Counted from the first letter of the stretch, positions 24,637 through 33,515 are shown. The stretch is 49,919 bases of DNA from Bacillus spongiae (GCF_037120725.1 NZ_JBBAXC010000023.1:1-49919), one strand, 5' to 3'. Notes: generated from the sequence alone by a model not told the origin. Translations and numbers: made by a program.

Positions 24637-25734
24637 TCAACCCTGACCAGGTTTCACCACTTTATCTTTATGACGTAACTTAATAATCCACATCAGGAAT
24701 AATAGTAGTAACGGTAAAAGAATCGCAACAATCAACTCCATTGACCTTAGTATAAAAAGCCACTCTTCCACACTTCTTGCAATCTGTACAAAGAATGAGA
24801 AACCAAATGAAAGGAGTAATAAACTTGCAATTGAAATTCGCGGGGATATGTTTGGCATTGCTTGCCTAAGAAATTGATCTGCTCCCCAATAAAACGAGAC
24901 AATTGTAATGAGGATTTCTCCAATAAAAAGGTGAGTTACAAAATTTTCAGTCCTTTCCATAAATGGAAACTCAACATATTCGAGCATGGTTATGACAGGA
25001 AACATATCGTTTAAAAGTTGATTAAAGCTAAAAAAGCCAAACGCAATGAAACATGTAACTAAGTAAATAAACGAAAGTAATAGATGGGCATAAACTAATG
25101 GTTTAATTAACGACTGATTTTTTGCCATGTATGGGACAAAAAGTAAGGAGAGCTCGTATCCTAAAAAGGCAAAGGCTACTCGTAAGCCACTCCGCAATAA
25201 ATCCTTTTCCCCCTCAAAAAAGAAAGGAGATAGTCGCTTAAATTCAAATTCCGGGATGTGAAATCCTAATAAAAAGGCAATGAGGATTGTCGAAAAAAAA
25301 ATGACCGCAAATTTACCAATGTGAACAATTCCGCCACGAACAAGCCAGTACGATATAAACAAAGTGATAAGGATAAAGACTGACTTTGGCATTGTAGGAT
25401 AATAAAGCATCAAAATCAGCAGTTCAAAATCACGTGCAATAATAACGGCTAGGGCACTAAAGAGCAATGCTAAACAAACATAGAGAGGACGTGAAATAAA
25501 CTTAGGTAGGACATCATTCATTAGTTGAAAAATGGTTCTTCCCTTTCCAAAATGAAACACTAATCCGATTAATAAAATATTGATAAACAAAATGATGGAG
25601 ACAATGAGAATGCCACTCCAACCATTTGTACCGAAGGCTTCGGCTGTAAGGCGAGGGATACTAAAAATACCTACTCCAATTTGGATCATATAAAGTAGCA
25701 TCAATACTTGATAAGAATGAAGCTTTTCCTGCAT
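24637..25734 (-). CDS. GerAB-type spore germination permease
   Basis: GerAB proteins are inner-spore-membrane APC-fold transporters that sense germinants together with GerAA and GerAC partners. The 365-residue product has ten predicted helices, the family start (QEKLHSYQVLMLLYMIQIGVGIFSIPR) and a mid-protein GYELSLLFVPY. ATG 25734 is used, 6 bases after AGGTG. There are no A or C genes on either side, so this is an orphan B subunit. It may work with subunits encoded elsewhere, or be one of the ProY-like relatives with another role. Confidence 0.88.
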   Translation of the reverse strand: MQEKLHSYQVLMLLYMIQIGVGIFSIPRLTAEAFGTNGWSGILIVSIILFINILLIGLVFHFGKGRTIFQLMNDVLPKFISRPLYVCLALLFSALAVIIARDFELLILMLYYPTMPKSVFILITLFISYWLVRGGIVHIGKFAVIFFSTILIAFLLGFHIPEFEFKRLSPFFFEGEKDLLRSGLRVAFAFLGYELSLLFVPYMAKNQSLIKPLVYAHLLLSFIYLVTCFIAFGFFSFNQLLNDMFPVITMLEYVEFPFMERTENFVTHLFIGEILITIVSFYWGADQFLRQAMPNISPRISIASLLLLSFGFSFFVQIARSVEEWLFILRSMELIVAILLPLLLLFLMWIIKLRHKDKVVKPGQG

Positions 25735-25916
25735 AATTGGCACCTATCCATCCAAATGTCTTTTCGTTTTTTTTGTAGTATTTTCCACTCATTAGAAATT
25801 ATTCCTATTGACTTCTTTTACGTTAACTATTAATAGTTTCGACAATCTGATGATATTAGATAAACGACATGGTTGGTTATAATCCTGTTACTAAATAGAT
25901 AATTTTGAACAAGGAG

Positions 25917-26352
25917 GAATTCTTTTGATATTTCATAAGGAATTGTTTTGAGAGGGAAAACCGATACTGGCTAAACAGACTTTGAATATGGAGAGGATAA
26001 GGATAGAAAGGTATTTCTTTACCTCAACTGTTAATAGTAGGAGAGATCAGAAAAGTAAAATATTTCTCTAAGAAATATGAATTGAGAAAGAATGAAAGCT
26101 ACAAACATGTAAAAAAATGTCCATTGTGTGGATTGGAACACCATTACTTTGTGCTTTAATATTTTTTGGGCAGACGGAAAAATGAAGAAAAAGCATGTTT
26201 GCTATGAATGTGAACGTGAAGAATATCATCGTTCTCGCTACATGAATAGAGTGATTGAGGAAAAGTGAGAAAAAGAACGAATTAAAAGAGAACTTCACAT
26301 AAAAGAATACGAAATAGAGATATTGAATCAGTTATTAAAATTACAACATTAA
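25917..26352 (+). pseudogene. Broken zinc-ribbon-like gene
   Basis: After AAGGAGGAATTC the sequence carries pieces of one protein in different frames: KHVKKCPLCGLEHHYF (first CxxC), then in another frame KKKHVCYECEREEYHRSRYM (second CxxC), an in-frame TGA near 26267, and EKERIKRELHIKEYEIEILN to TAA 26352. The two CxxC pairs with a coiled-coil-like tail suggest a small zinc-binding protein broken by a frameshift and stops. Boundaries at the 5' end are uncertain. Confidence 0.55.
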
Positions 26353-26510
26353 GGTGATTCAAAATAGACAAAGTTTAATACTATACATTTTATTAGTAAA
26401 AATAAACCTAAATGATTTTTCGAAACAGTAAATATTTACTATTTTTTCCTTTGAGAACTATTTATTGGTATATTTTGTTATAATTCAACTTGGATAATAT
26501 GTTTTTAGAG

Positions 26511-26870
26511 GTGATAGTTATAAGAAAAATATTTTTTTTATTAGTGATTAGTATTGTAATAGTAAGTTTTTCGGCTGTTATAGATGGAGAGTTTTATAAA
26601 GATGTATATTCTGATCAGCAAGGTAGAGTGGTCTTAGATGTTGGCCTTCCATTTAATTTTCTCACAGAGGTTTTTCCTCACGGAATTGAGTTACCTGAAG
26701 AATCAAAGGAGAAATTACAAACCTATTTTGTTAGATCGGATATCAAGATGGTTACTCAATTCCATGCTGTAACTTATTGCTTATCAATATTTGTTACATG
26801 GATTGTATTAATCATAGCACTACTAACTTTAAAACTTATCATTAATAAGAGGAGTAAGCGATCTGAATAA
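26511..26870 (+). CDS. Two-helix membrane protein of unknown function
   Basis: The frame encodes a hydrophobic N-terminal helix (FFLLVISIVIVSFSAV), an extracytoplasmic segment of about 65 residues and a second helix (CLSIFVTWIVLIIALLTLKLII) with a basic tail. The start is unclear. GTG 26511 is the best conventional codon. AGAGGTGA fits better with the ATA at 26520, where translation would read M-R-K-I-F. The TTG at 26490 has no site. No family is recognised. A terminator hairpin follows. Confidence 0.5.
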   Translation: MIVIRKIFFLLVISIVIVSFSAVIDGEFYKDVYSDQQGRVVLDVGLPFNFLTEVFPHGIELPEESKEKLQTYFVRSDIKMVTQFHAVTYCLSIFVTWIVLIIALLTLKLIINKRSKRSE

Positions 26871-26920
26871 TTCCCTTCCTTCAATGAATATAACCATTTA
26901 TCTCTCAAATAAAAAAGTGT

Positions 26921-26957
26921 AGCCATAGCCACTTCATAAAGAAGGTTCTATGGCTTT
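26921..26957 (+). terminator. Hairpin downstream of the 26.5-kb gene
   Basis: AGCCATAG and CTATGGCT enclose an inner CTTC/GAAG stem, followed by TTTA. The rest of 26958-27345 shows no gene. Confidence 0.5.
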
Positions 26958-27345
26958 ACCTACATATTTAATATTACGTAAATTAACCCTACCTTCTACT
27001 CTTCCTTTATCTGGTTTATGAATTCAACAATAAAGAAACACAATTAATAGAATGCTATCTTCGCTTTTCGGCATACACCATTAACTCTCGTTTGATCATG
27101 AATCGTGTATACTTTTCAGACTACCTATTCATACATTAATCATTGACTACTATTATTCCTCGCTCCTTTATGAGCAACATATAAACTAGTCTCCTAGTTT
27201 GTGCTGTCGTTAAATGAATAAAAGTAGGTTTTTTTTCATTGGAAAGTAAGCTTGTAATAAAACGGTTACTTCCTTTATTAATATGTAAAAATAACAAAAT
27301 GATAAGGTGTATGAAAAAGTTAGCATACTTTAACCTTATCTATTA

Positions 27346-27501
27346 TTAAAGTAACCATCCAAGGAGAAATACAAGTTGAAATAAAAAGATCGTAAGGGGA
27401 ATGATAGAAATTATTTTTAACCATTTCTTCTTTATCACAATCCCAAGTGTTAACAAAATTAAACCCAATACAAGCGTAGCAAAGATCATAACTACTGACA
27501 T
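27346..27501 (-). CDS. Small two-helix membrane protein, 51 residues
   Basis: ATG 27501 lies 9 bases after GGAGG. Residues 2-23 and 29-51 form two hydrophobic helices joined by KKKWLK, a positive-inside loop. The longer frame on the same strand in another phase lacks these properties and is a shadow. No family is recognised. It ends beside a hairpin at 27301-27340 (GATAAGGT/ACCTTATC). Confidence 0.65.
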   Translation of the reverse strand: MSVVMIFATLVLGLILLTLGIVIKKKWLKIISIIPLTIFLFQLVFLLGWLL

Positions 27502-27666
27502 TTACATGAACCTCCAAATATTCTTATTTTCCATAGCTTCACAATTTCCATTATATTAATTTGACAAAATACGAAGCTTCATCAAATTACATAAGGCGTG
27601 TGCAATGGGGAACTCTTTACAATTTAGATATTTTACGAACCTAAAGCATGATTATCGCTATTTACC

Positions 27667-28122
27667 TTATAAATCCAACGACATAAAAAGGCTGTTTGGG
27701 TCCTCTTTGTAATCAGAAAAAGGCTTACAATACTGAAAACCAAAACTTGTATATAGTTTCCTAGCAGGTTTGAAAGCATCCATTGACCCTGTTTCCAAAC
27801 TTAACTTTCGGTACCCTCTTCGCTTTGCTTCTGCGATGATGAATCCAAGGAGCTCTCTTGCAACGCCTTTCCTTAAATGTAATGAAGAAGTCCGCATTGA
27901 TTTTATCTCTCCATGTTGATCATCAAGCTCTTTAAGTGCACCGCAGCCCATTAATTGTTCTTCTTCCCAGACACTCCAAAAAGTAATATCTGGTTTTTTT
28001 AATTCTTCAAGATTTAGTGCGTGAATACTCTCTGGTGGAGAATGAACTCCCATTCCTTGTAGATGCTCTCCCACTAGTTTAATCACGTCATGTCCTGTTA
28101 AGTCATCTATTTTAATCTCCAT
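27667..28122 (-). CDS. GNAT family N-acetyltransferase
   Basis: The 151-residue protein starts at ATG 28122, 8 bases after AAAGGTGG. Core motifs are WEEEQLMGCGALKEL, HGEIKSMRTSSLHLRKGVARELLGFII with the acetyl-CoA loop, and LETGSMDAFKPARKLYTSFGF. This pattern is shared with the Bacillus PhnO/YjgM-like acetyltransferases. It is a cytoplasmic enzyme of unknown substrate and is not in an operon. Confidence 0.88.
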   Translation of the reverse strand: MEIKIDDLTGHDVIKLVGEHLQGMGVHSPPESIHALNLEELKKPDITFWSVWEEEQLMGCGALKELDDQHGEIKSMRTSSLHLRKGVARELLGFIIAEAKRRGYRKLSLETGSMDAFKPARKLYTSFGFQYCKPFSDYKEDPNSLFMSLDL

Positions 28123-28195
28123 TAAAATTTCCACCTTTCTTATTTATCATTACATCTATTCAATAGGTTGTTGATAAAACAAAAAATACTCTTGT

Positions 28196-28375
28196 TTACT
28201 TCGTTTGCCTTCTTATCAAGAAGCTTATAATAATGGACGTATGTAATAACACCACTAATAAAATAGTCATAATTAATTCCTCATCTGTTGATGCATTCAA
28301 AATCAAAGCAACTACCCATAGAAAAAACAACGTAGAAATGAAAATTAAGATTGAATTTCTGAATACATCTTTCAT
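28196..28375 (-). CDS. Small two-helix membrane protein, 59 residues
   Basis: ATG 28375 lies 7 bases after AGAGG. The peptide begins MKDVFRNS, has helices at about 8-27 and 33-53, a short DEE loop and a basic RRQTK end. It follows the same pattern as the 27.4-kb membrane peptide but is not obviously homologous. The opposite-strand frame here is a shadow without a ribosome-binding site. Confidence 0.65.
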   Translation of the reverse strand: MKDVFRNSILIFISTLFFLWVVALILNASTDEELIMTILLVVLLHTSIIISFLIRRQTK

Positions 28376-28731
28376 CTTTCATCCTCTCCTTCTATCAAAA
28401 CATATGGTTGATTCAAAGGTGTTAAACACTTTATTGCGATTACTTCTATACCTTTTCACCGATGTGAATAAGGTCATGAAAAGTCAATAGAAAAACGTAC
28501 GCACCAATTGCATTTTCTATTTCATTAATTTCCTACTATTTCAAATACTTTCTTATATCTTATAGTTGTGAATGCTAAAATGCTACTAATGAGAGAAAAT
28601 AATTCCTAAAAAAACTTTAATAGAAGAAACCGAATCAAATAGACTTATTGGGGGTTTGTAAGAAACGGCAACTATTTTTTATTCTTCTTTTTCTTCCTAA
28701 TGTATATTAATAACCCTTACTCTAAGCTAAA

Positions 28732-28767
28732 AAAGAAGTCCCAAACGGTACTTATTGGGACTTCTTT
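28732..28767 (-). terminator. Terminator after the 28.8-kb gene
   Basis: AAAGAAGTCCCAA and TTGGGACTTCTTT enclose 10 bases. A second dyad (GAGGTT/AACCTC) lies at 28773-28792, nearer the gene. The remaining bases of 28376-28821 show no gene. Confidence 0.7.
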
Positions 28768-28821
28768 AAGTGAGGTTCGTTCACTCAACCTCATCTGACT
28801 TCTTCATCTATAAGAACATAC

Positions 28822-29178
28822 TTATTTTAATTTAATAAAGTCACTTGCTAGTACGACATATCCTAGTGGATTCTCATCATTATCAACAAAGAAAAGATTT
28901 CCGATACAATTTCGATTATCTTTTTCTACAAAAACTGTTAGGTGACGGATCCCGTCGAGATTAATTTCTAGTTCAATTCGAACCCCGGGTGGAATTTCAA
29001 AAGTTTGACTATCAATGATGATAGGCTTAAGAGGATCATCTAAATTAAACGCCGTTACTGTCGCAATACAGTCTTTTTTAGAATCCCCATTTCCTAATTC
29101 ATAAACAGCACCAGTCGCATCCATCGGCTTAAGAAGAACCCCGCAGTTTTCCCTTATACTACATTTTGATTGAGTCAT
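28822..29178 (-). CDS. Small beta-rich protein with four cysteines, unknown function
   Basis: The 118-residue product starts at ATG 29178 behind AAAAGGAGGTG, one of the strongest ribosome-binding sites here. Cysteines occur at C6, C12, C37 and about C96. Alternating hydrophobic strands (ATVTAFNLD, QTFEIPPGVRIELEIN, LTVFVEK) suggest a beta sandwich like those of spore-surface and appendage subunits. I cannot assign it to the Ena (DUF3992) family by eye. It is monocistronic. Confidence 0.6.
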   Translation of the reverse strand: MTQSKCSIRENCGVLLKPMDATGAVYELGNGDSKKDCIATVTAFNLDDPLKPIIIDSQTFEIPPGVRIELEINLDGIRHLTVFVEKDNRNCIGNLFFVDNDENPLGYVVLASDFIKLK

Positions 29179-30316
29179 AGTAACACCTCCTTTTCTAGTA
29201 GATATAATATTTTATGCTTCTTAGCATTTTTTGATATAGACAAGTATCTTGTTAATGGTAGATTTATTAGTGGATAGCTAGAAATAGGAGCTTCTTTATT
29301 GAAATCTGAATAGTAGATTCCCCCATAATTATCAAAGTCCGACTTACTTTTTGGTTATATCTCTTCTCGAGAAAAGCTTCTACCTCACGTGATAGATTGA
29401 CTCTATATCACAATGATGAGTAGTTAATCGGACAGAAATCTATATAATTTCGCGTCAATTTCTCTAGATTCTGCTTTTTTGAGCCTGACTTAATTGTTGC
29501 CATTCCAGTGCGAATACTAACGCTATTTTAAAATTACTAATCCCCTTCATTTCTTTCAATGTAACGGTGTTGCAGCCAAGTCCCTAAACCATTACCTTGC
29601 ATGGTTCCATGTATTAGAGAGCATTCGTCATCAAATGAAGTTACAATGAACGATATAATAATTAAAGGAAATTCAATTCCAAATGCGGAAACATAAGATA
29701 CATTTAGGTTATTTCTTATTCAACTAACGGAGTAGTGTAGTTGAATAAGAAGGAAATGAAGGGATGAATGAATTGCCAATACTACGTATTGATGCATTCC
29801 AATTGAAATAAAAGAGCCTTAAAATAAAAATATTTTTAAAAATTTTCCACGCCAATGCTACACTTCTGATGTAGCTATAATCAAAAGAGGCCACGGATTT
29901 TTTGCCCTTAAAAGGACAAAGGGTGAACAATAAAACACAAGCCCGTACCAAAAAATAATTATTTATTCCAAACACAAAGACCCTAAGCGAAGTAAATTCC
30001 TAGGGTCTATTCTTTCGAGCAGAGTTTATTCGAGGAGGTGATAACAATACGGACAAGTATCAGAAGCTCTGCTCTTGTATCAATATATGTTGGACTTGCT
30101 TATTGGTTATAAGAAGAATGTCTATTTTTTCAAAATGCGAAAAAATAGGCCATATTTCATTCCACCCTTTTAAGGCTAGATTTCTTACTTCACAGCAACT
30201 CAAACTTATGAGCTCCTGCATTACCATGAGAAGTAAAAGAAATTCCCTTTACGCCAGTGATCACTTGAGAGACGAAAAACACAACGAATCACCCGCTTGC
30301 TTATCAAAAAACATCA
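29179..30316. other. Long gene-poor stretch
   Basis: Over 1.1 kb with no convincing full-length gene. It holds a 14-bp perfect inverted repeat (TTCTTATTCAACTA, 11-base loop, complement) at 29713-29751 and a hairpin (AGACCCTA/TAGGGTCT) at 29978-30008. It also holds a 21-codon hydrophobic frame that begins ATA at 30047 behind GAGGAGG. Short protein-like fragments on the minus strand near 29.45-29.55 kb may be gene debris. Confidence 0.4.
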
Positions 30317-31036
30317 TCATATATACATAATCATTAATATGGCTAACAAAAAAAACACCGAGTTTTCAATTTCCAGAATCCCTACTTTTTTGATAGACAT
30401 TTTCTTTCCATAAAATAAAAATGCTCTTAATACACTTGGAATATACGCAATTAGAAATAATCCATTCCCTGTGATAAGTAAAAGGATAGGTATTAACGCA
30501 TGATAGCCCCATGAATACCATTTATACTTTGGATTCTTTTTTTCACGAATCATTGTTTTGACATAAAAAGTACTACCAAGGAAAAAAAGAAACGATAATA
30601 TGGCTAAAAACCAGGCCATTTCATCAAGCGAACCCACCCCTAAATAATAGCTTGCAAGCCCTCCTACACAAAACGAACTAATCGCTGTTACATCATTCCA
30701 AAAAGCTCTTTCTCGATTGATTTTAGCAAAATATATATTAATGATGAAAAAGGGAATCATGGCTATACCAAAATAAATCAACCTCCACTCATATAAAAGG
30801 GGTGGAATAAGGAAAAGGAATGCCAAACCTAAATAAATACTCGCCCATTTTCCGTGAAGACTAGGCTTCTTCCTTCTTAAAAATAATAAGAGCGGATATG
30901 TAGCTAAATATAAAAACAACCAGCCGAAAAATAAAGGAAGATGAAATAAACTTGGGTTTCCAATAATGCTACTAAGCAAAAAGGGAAGGATCAACATAGC
31001 CCACGCTCCATGCTGTTTAGGCAAAATTACTTTCAT
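30317..31036 (-). CDS. ywiC: YwiC-like polytopic membrane protein
   Basis: The 239-residue protein starts with the family signature PKQHGAWAMLILPFL and has about eight helices; KPSLHGKWA and INRERAFWNDVTA are further family blocks. ATG 31036 lies 8 bases after GGAAG; the longer frame is rejected. In B. subtilis ywiC lies beside narK-fnr and belongs to the anaerobic regulon. Here no nar or fnr gene is adjacent, yet an Fnr-type class II promoter stands 36-80 bases upstream, so the regulation is kept. The transported or bound substrate is unknown. Confidence 0.88.
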   Translation of the reverse strand: MKVILPKQHGAWAMLILPFLLSSIIGNPSLFHLPLFFGWLFLYLATYPLLLFLRRKKPSLHGKWASIYLGLAFLFLIPPLLYEWRLIYFGIAMIPFFIINIYFAKINRERAFWNDVTAISSFCVGGLASYYLGVGSLDEMAWFLAILSFLFFLGSTFYVKTMIREKKNPKYKWYSWGYHALIPILLLITGNGLFLIAYIPSVLRAFLFYGKKMSIKKVGILEIENSVFFLLAILMIMYI

Positions 31037-31071
31037 TTCAGTCACTTCCATTCCATAAAGACTATACGAGC

Positions 31072-31118
31072 ATTTTATCAAACAAAGAACCGTCAATATG
31101 TGATTTGTATCACATATT
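31072..31118 (-). promoter_or_regulatory. Fnr-type class II promoter of ywiC
   Basis: TGTGATTTGTATCACA has TGTGA at 31099-31103 and TCACA at 31110-31114, centre 31106.5. An extended -10 TGATAAAAT reads leftward with its hexamer TAAAAT at 31077-31072, centre 31074.5. The 32-bp distance puts the box at -41.5, with transcription starting near 31065. Confidence 0.8.
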
Positions 31119-31242
31119 AGCGTTTGAATAATAGTCCTTCCTTCCATCTTAAGGCGGATGAAAAACCATTCTTCCGTTTGTTATGGTTTCTTCTCGTATT
31201 GATTATACTAATAGAATAAATGAACAAACCGGAGGGTAAACG

Positions 31243-31362
31243 ATGAAAAACAAAAAAAAGAAGCAACAAATGAAAAAGAATACAAATTCTAATGAAGCAA
31301 CTACTCAAATCCAAGAAGAAATTCTTAATCGCCGAGCAGAATACTACAATCGACTTATCTAA
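31243..31362 (+). CDS. Small Lys/Gln/Asn-rich protein, 39 residues
   Basis: ATG 31243 follows CGGAGGGTAAACG. The product starts MKNKKKKQQMKKN and ends with an amphipathic EEILNRRAEYYNRLI. The composition (basic front, acidic-aromatic back) resembles small spore or nucleoid-associated peptides of Bacillus, but no family is assigned. It is transcribed divergently from ywiC. Confidence 0.6.
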   Translation: MKNKKKKQQMKKNTNSNEATTQIQEEILNRRAEYYNRLI

Positions 31363-31689
31363 TTGATAGGCTATACAAACTAATAGAAGGATCACTTTGA
31401 GAATAGTACTTAGCAATCAGTCATAAACCTTCAGCTGAAAGAGTTTATGTACTGATTCTTGGTATTCCTTTAAAATGCATACTGGTGGAAAAAGTCGTAT
31501 AAAGTGGCTCTAATATAGCCAAACCGTCAACAATGACCTTGCTTGGTTTCATGTATTTGAAAGGTTTCAGCAACAGAGAACGAAATCACGATGAAAGGCT
31601 TGATTATAAAAAGATTTTTTTACAAAATATTGAAACTTCGATACATTGATATTACCAAATGTCAAAATTATTATACAAGGGGCGAAAAT

Positions 31690-31863
31690 ATGTTGCTATT
31701 AATAGTAGCCATCGTATCTATTGTTATATGGAGTGCGCTTTCCCGAGAACTTATAATATCATCAAAAGAGAAAAACAGAGGAAAAATAATAACTTTAATG
31801 TCCGCAGATACATTTTCAACGGTAGTTCTGACTATATCACTTTTTCAAAATATCCAATCTTAA
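31690..31863 (+). CDS. Small two-helix membrane protein, 57 residues
   Basis: ATG 31690 lies behind AAGGGGCGAAA; the longer upstream frame has no site. It has hydrophobic segments at residues 1-18 and 36-54 and a basic loop (SSKEKNRGK). A terminator follows at 31921. No family is recognised. Confidence 0.55.
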   Translation: MLLLIVAIVSIVIWSALSRELIISSKEKNRGKIITLMSADTFSTVVLTISLFQNIQS

Positions 31864-31920
31864 AATCCTCTAAATAGTTAGATAATAAAAAAGTAGCTTA
31901 ATTAAAAAGCCAACTAAATC

Positions 31921-31956
31921 AAAACGAAACTTCCAATTTTATAGAAGTTTCGTTTT
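31921..31956. terminator. Bidirectional terminator
   Basis: AAAACGAAACTTC and GAAGTTTCGTTTT enclose 10 bases. It lies between the rightward small membrane gene and the leftward ceramidase-like gene. Confidence 0.85.
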
Positions 31957-32054
31957 TAAAATGAAAATTCATCGATTGCATCGTTCATGTTTTTCAATTC
32001 TTGCGCTGAATGCTGAATCGTAATGTTTAGAAAAAAAAGGTTTGTTATATATCT

Positions 32055-33344
32055 TTAGTTAGAGCAGCTATTAGTTGAAGATGTTATAGTGTGTAGTTCA
32101 AAGACTTTGTTCACCACCAAATCAGCTGTATTCTCGACTGGAGGCATCCATAATCCTGTTATGGGTCCATATACGATTGGATTAAGCTCCACCTCATAGC
32201 CTCCAAATGGATATGCCTCCTTTGTCGGTAGGTATCCAAGATATCCGTTTGTATAGCCACCAAAAAAAGCAAGATTGCTTTTAAGCTTTTCTTGAACAAT
32301 AAGAGCAGATTCCGAAAAAGGCTCCATTGGTATTCCTGAAAATAAGCCTTCGTTTAGTTGAAATAGTTGAATTTCCAACTCAATGGATATGTGTCTATTT
32401 TGCTGATTGTACTTATCTACCATAGCCGTAAGCCACTTATTTGGATTCACTCCCCACTGTTCTTCAGCTGCTGCCGCCATTTTTTTTAGTTCATCAGGTT
32501 CAGGAATTGCTTTTAAATCCAATGGCACCTTATCAGAAATTATTTCAAGCTTGGAAATAGATTTGAAAGGAGTAGATGGAATCATCGTAAGAACATTCCC
32601 ACTCAATACATAGGCCATTTTCCTTAACGCTTCCATTGAACCACGGTACTTAGCGTTAACATTTCCAGTTGCACACTGTACAATGATTACTGGACATTTA
32701 AATGTGGATTCTAGAATTTCGCGTGTTAATCCCGGATAATCTGCTGATAAGATATCACTATCCTTCTTTAATACATTAGGGTGTGCAGTACAAAACACAA
32801 TGGCTCCGGATAGCTTTTGTGTATGTTTATTTCGAGCTACTAAAATGCCTATCCGTTTATCAACAATACCATTTTCATTTGTTCCCATTATTACTTTACC
32901 ATCAGGCGTATTTTCTCTTCGATTTACACCTATGTCCCCTGTTGTAACATTCCAACCAACCTCAGAAGGCTCCAAATTGTTGTTTGCATTAACTGCCGCT
33001 TTAACAACATTTCTTATCAATATTGTTTTATAAGCTTTTACTACTTCACTATGACTGACTGTAGCAGGTCCTGAATGAGTATGGCTATAGACAATAGTTA
33101 TTACTTCAATAGAAATATTTAATTCCATGGCTATTTGCTGACGGACTCTTAAAGTATCTTCAACGAGCATTCCAATATTATCGACACTAATAAAAACCGT
33201 TTTCGTTTTGTTGCTTTCAAACACAAACGCTGTCGCATATATTCTTTCATTAACGTTTGTAATCCCTGTTGTTCTATGATATCCAATAAAGTCAATCCCT
33301 AAAGGTGGTGTAATATCCACCTTGTACACTCCTACTCTACTCAT
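32055..33344 (-). CDS. Neutral/alkaline ceramidase-like hydrolase
   Basis: The 429-residue protein matches the N-terminal catalytic domain of neutral ceramidases: start VGVYKVDITPPLGIDFIGY, zinc motif YSHTHSGP, second His in CTAHPNVL, DILSADYPGL and QCATGNVN. It lacks a signal peptide and the C-terminal immunoglobulin-like domain of true ceramidases. It is therefore the short cytoplasmic Bacillus type, whose natural substrate (an amide or lactam bond) is not established. ATG 33344 follows GGAGAG. Monocistronic. Confidence 0.82.
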   Translation of the reverse strand: MSRVGVYKVDITPPLGIDFIGYHRTTGITNVNERIYATAFVFESNKTKTVFISVDNIGMLVEDTLRVRQQIAMELNISIEVITIVYSHTHSGPATVSHSEVVKAYKTILIRNVVKAAVNANNNLEPSEVGWNVTTGDIGVNRRENTPDGKVIMGTNENGIVDKRIGILVARNKHTQKLSGAIVFCTAHPNVLKKDSDILSADYPGLTREILESTFKCPVIIVQCATGNVNAKYRGSMEALRKMAYVLSGNVLTMIPSTPFKSISKLEIISDKVPLDLKAIPEPDELKKMAAAAEEQWGVNPNKWLTAMVDKYNQQNRHISIELEIQLFQLNEGLFSGIPMEPFSESALIVQEKLKSNLAFFGGYTNGYLGYLPTKEAYPFGGYEVELNPIVYGPITGLWMPPVENTADLVVNKVFELHTITSSTNSCSN

Positions 33345-33452
33345 TCAAATCTCTCCATCTTCCTATGACATTGATCTCATTGCTTACTTAACTATCATGA
33401 TTATATTACAATTATTTCAAATACAACCTAATTATACAATTAAAAAAATGGA

Positions 33453-33488
33453 AAAGATCGCATTTCTTATTAGAGGAATGCGATCTTT
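33453..33488. terminator. Terminator between ceramidase-like and lipoprotein genes
   Basis: AAAGATCGCATT and AATGCGATCTTT form a stem. It lies just downstream of the leftward lipoprotein gene. Confidence 0.75.
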
Positions 33489-33515
33489 CTTAGATTTTAT
33501 GTTCAATTTGCCTGT

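Noticed and set aside
26068-26298. 76-codon minus-strand frame
   Set aside because: Antisense to the zinc-ribbon pseudogene.
27320-27517. 65-codon minus-strand frame
   Set aside because: Overlaps in another phase the 51-codon membrane gene that has the ribosome-binding site.
28233-28490. 85-codon plus-strand frame
   Set aside because: Opposite to a 59-codon membrane protein gene with a good ribosome-binding site; composition not protein-like.
31117-31416. 99-codon minus-strand frame
   Set aside because: Antisense to the Lys-rich 39-codon gene; no ribosome-binding site.
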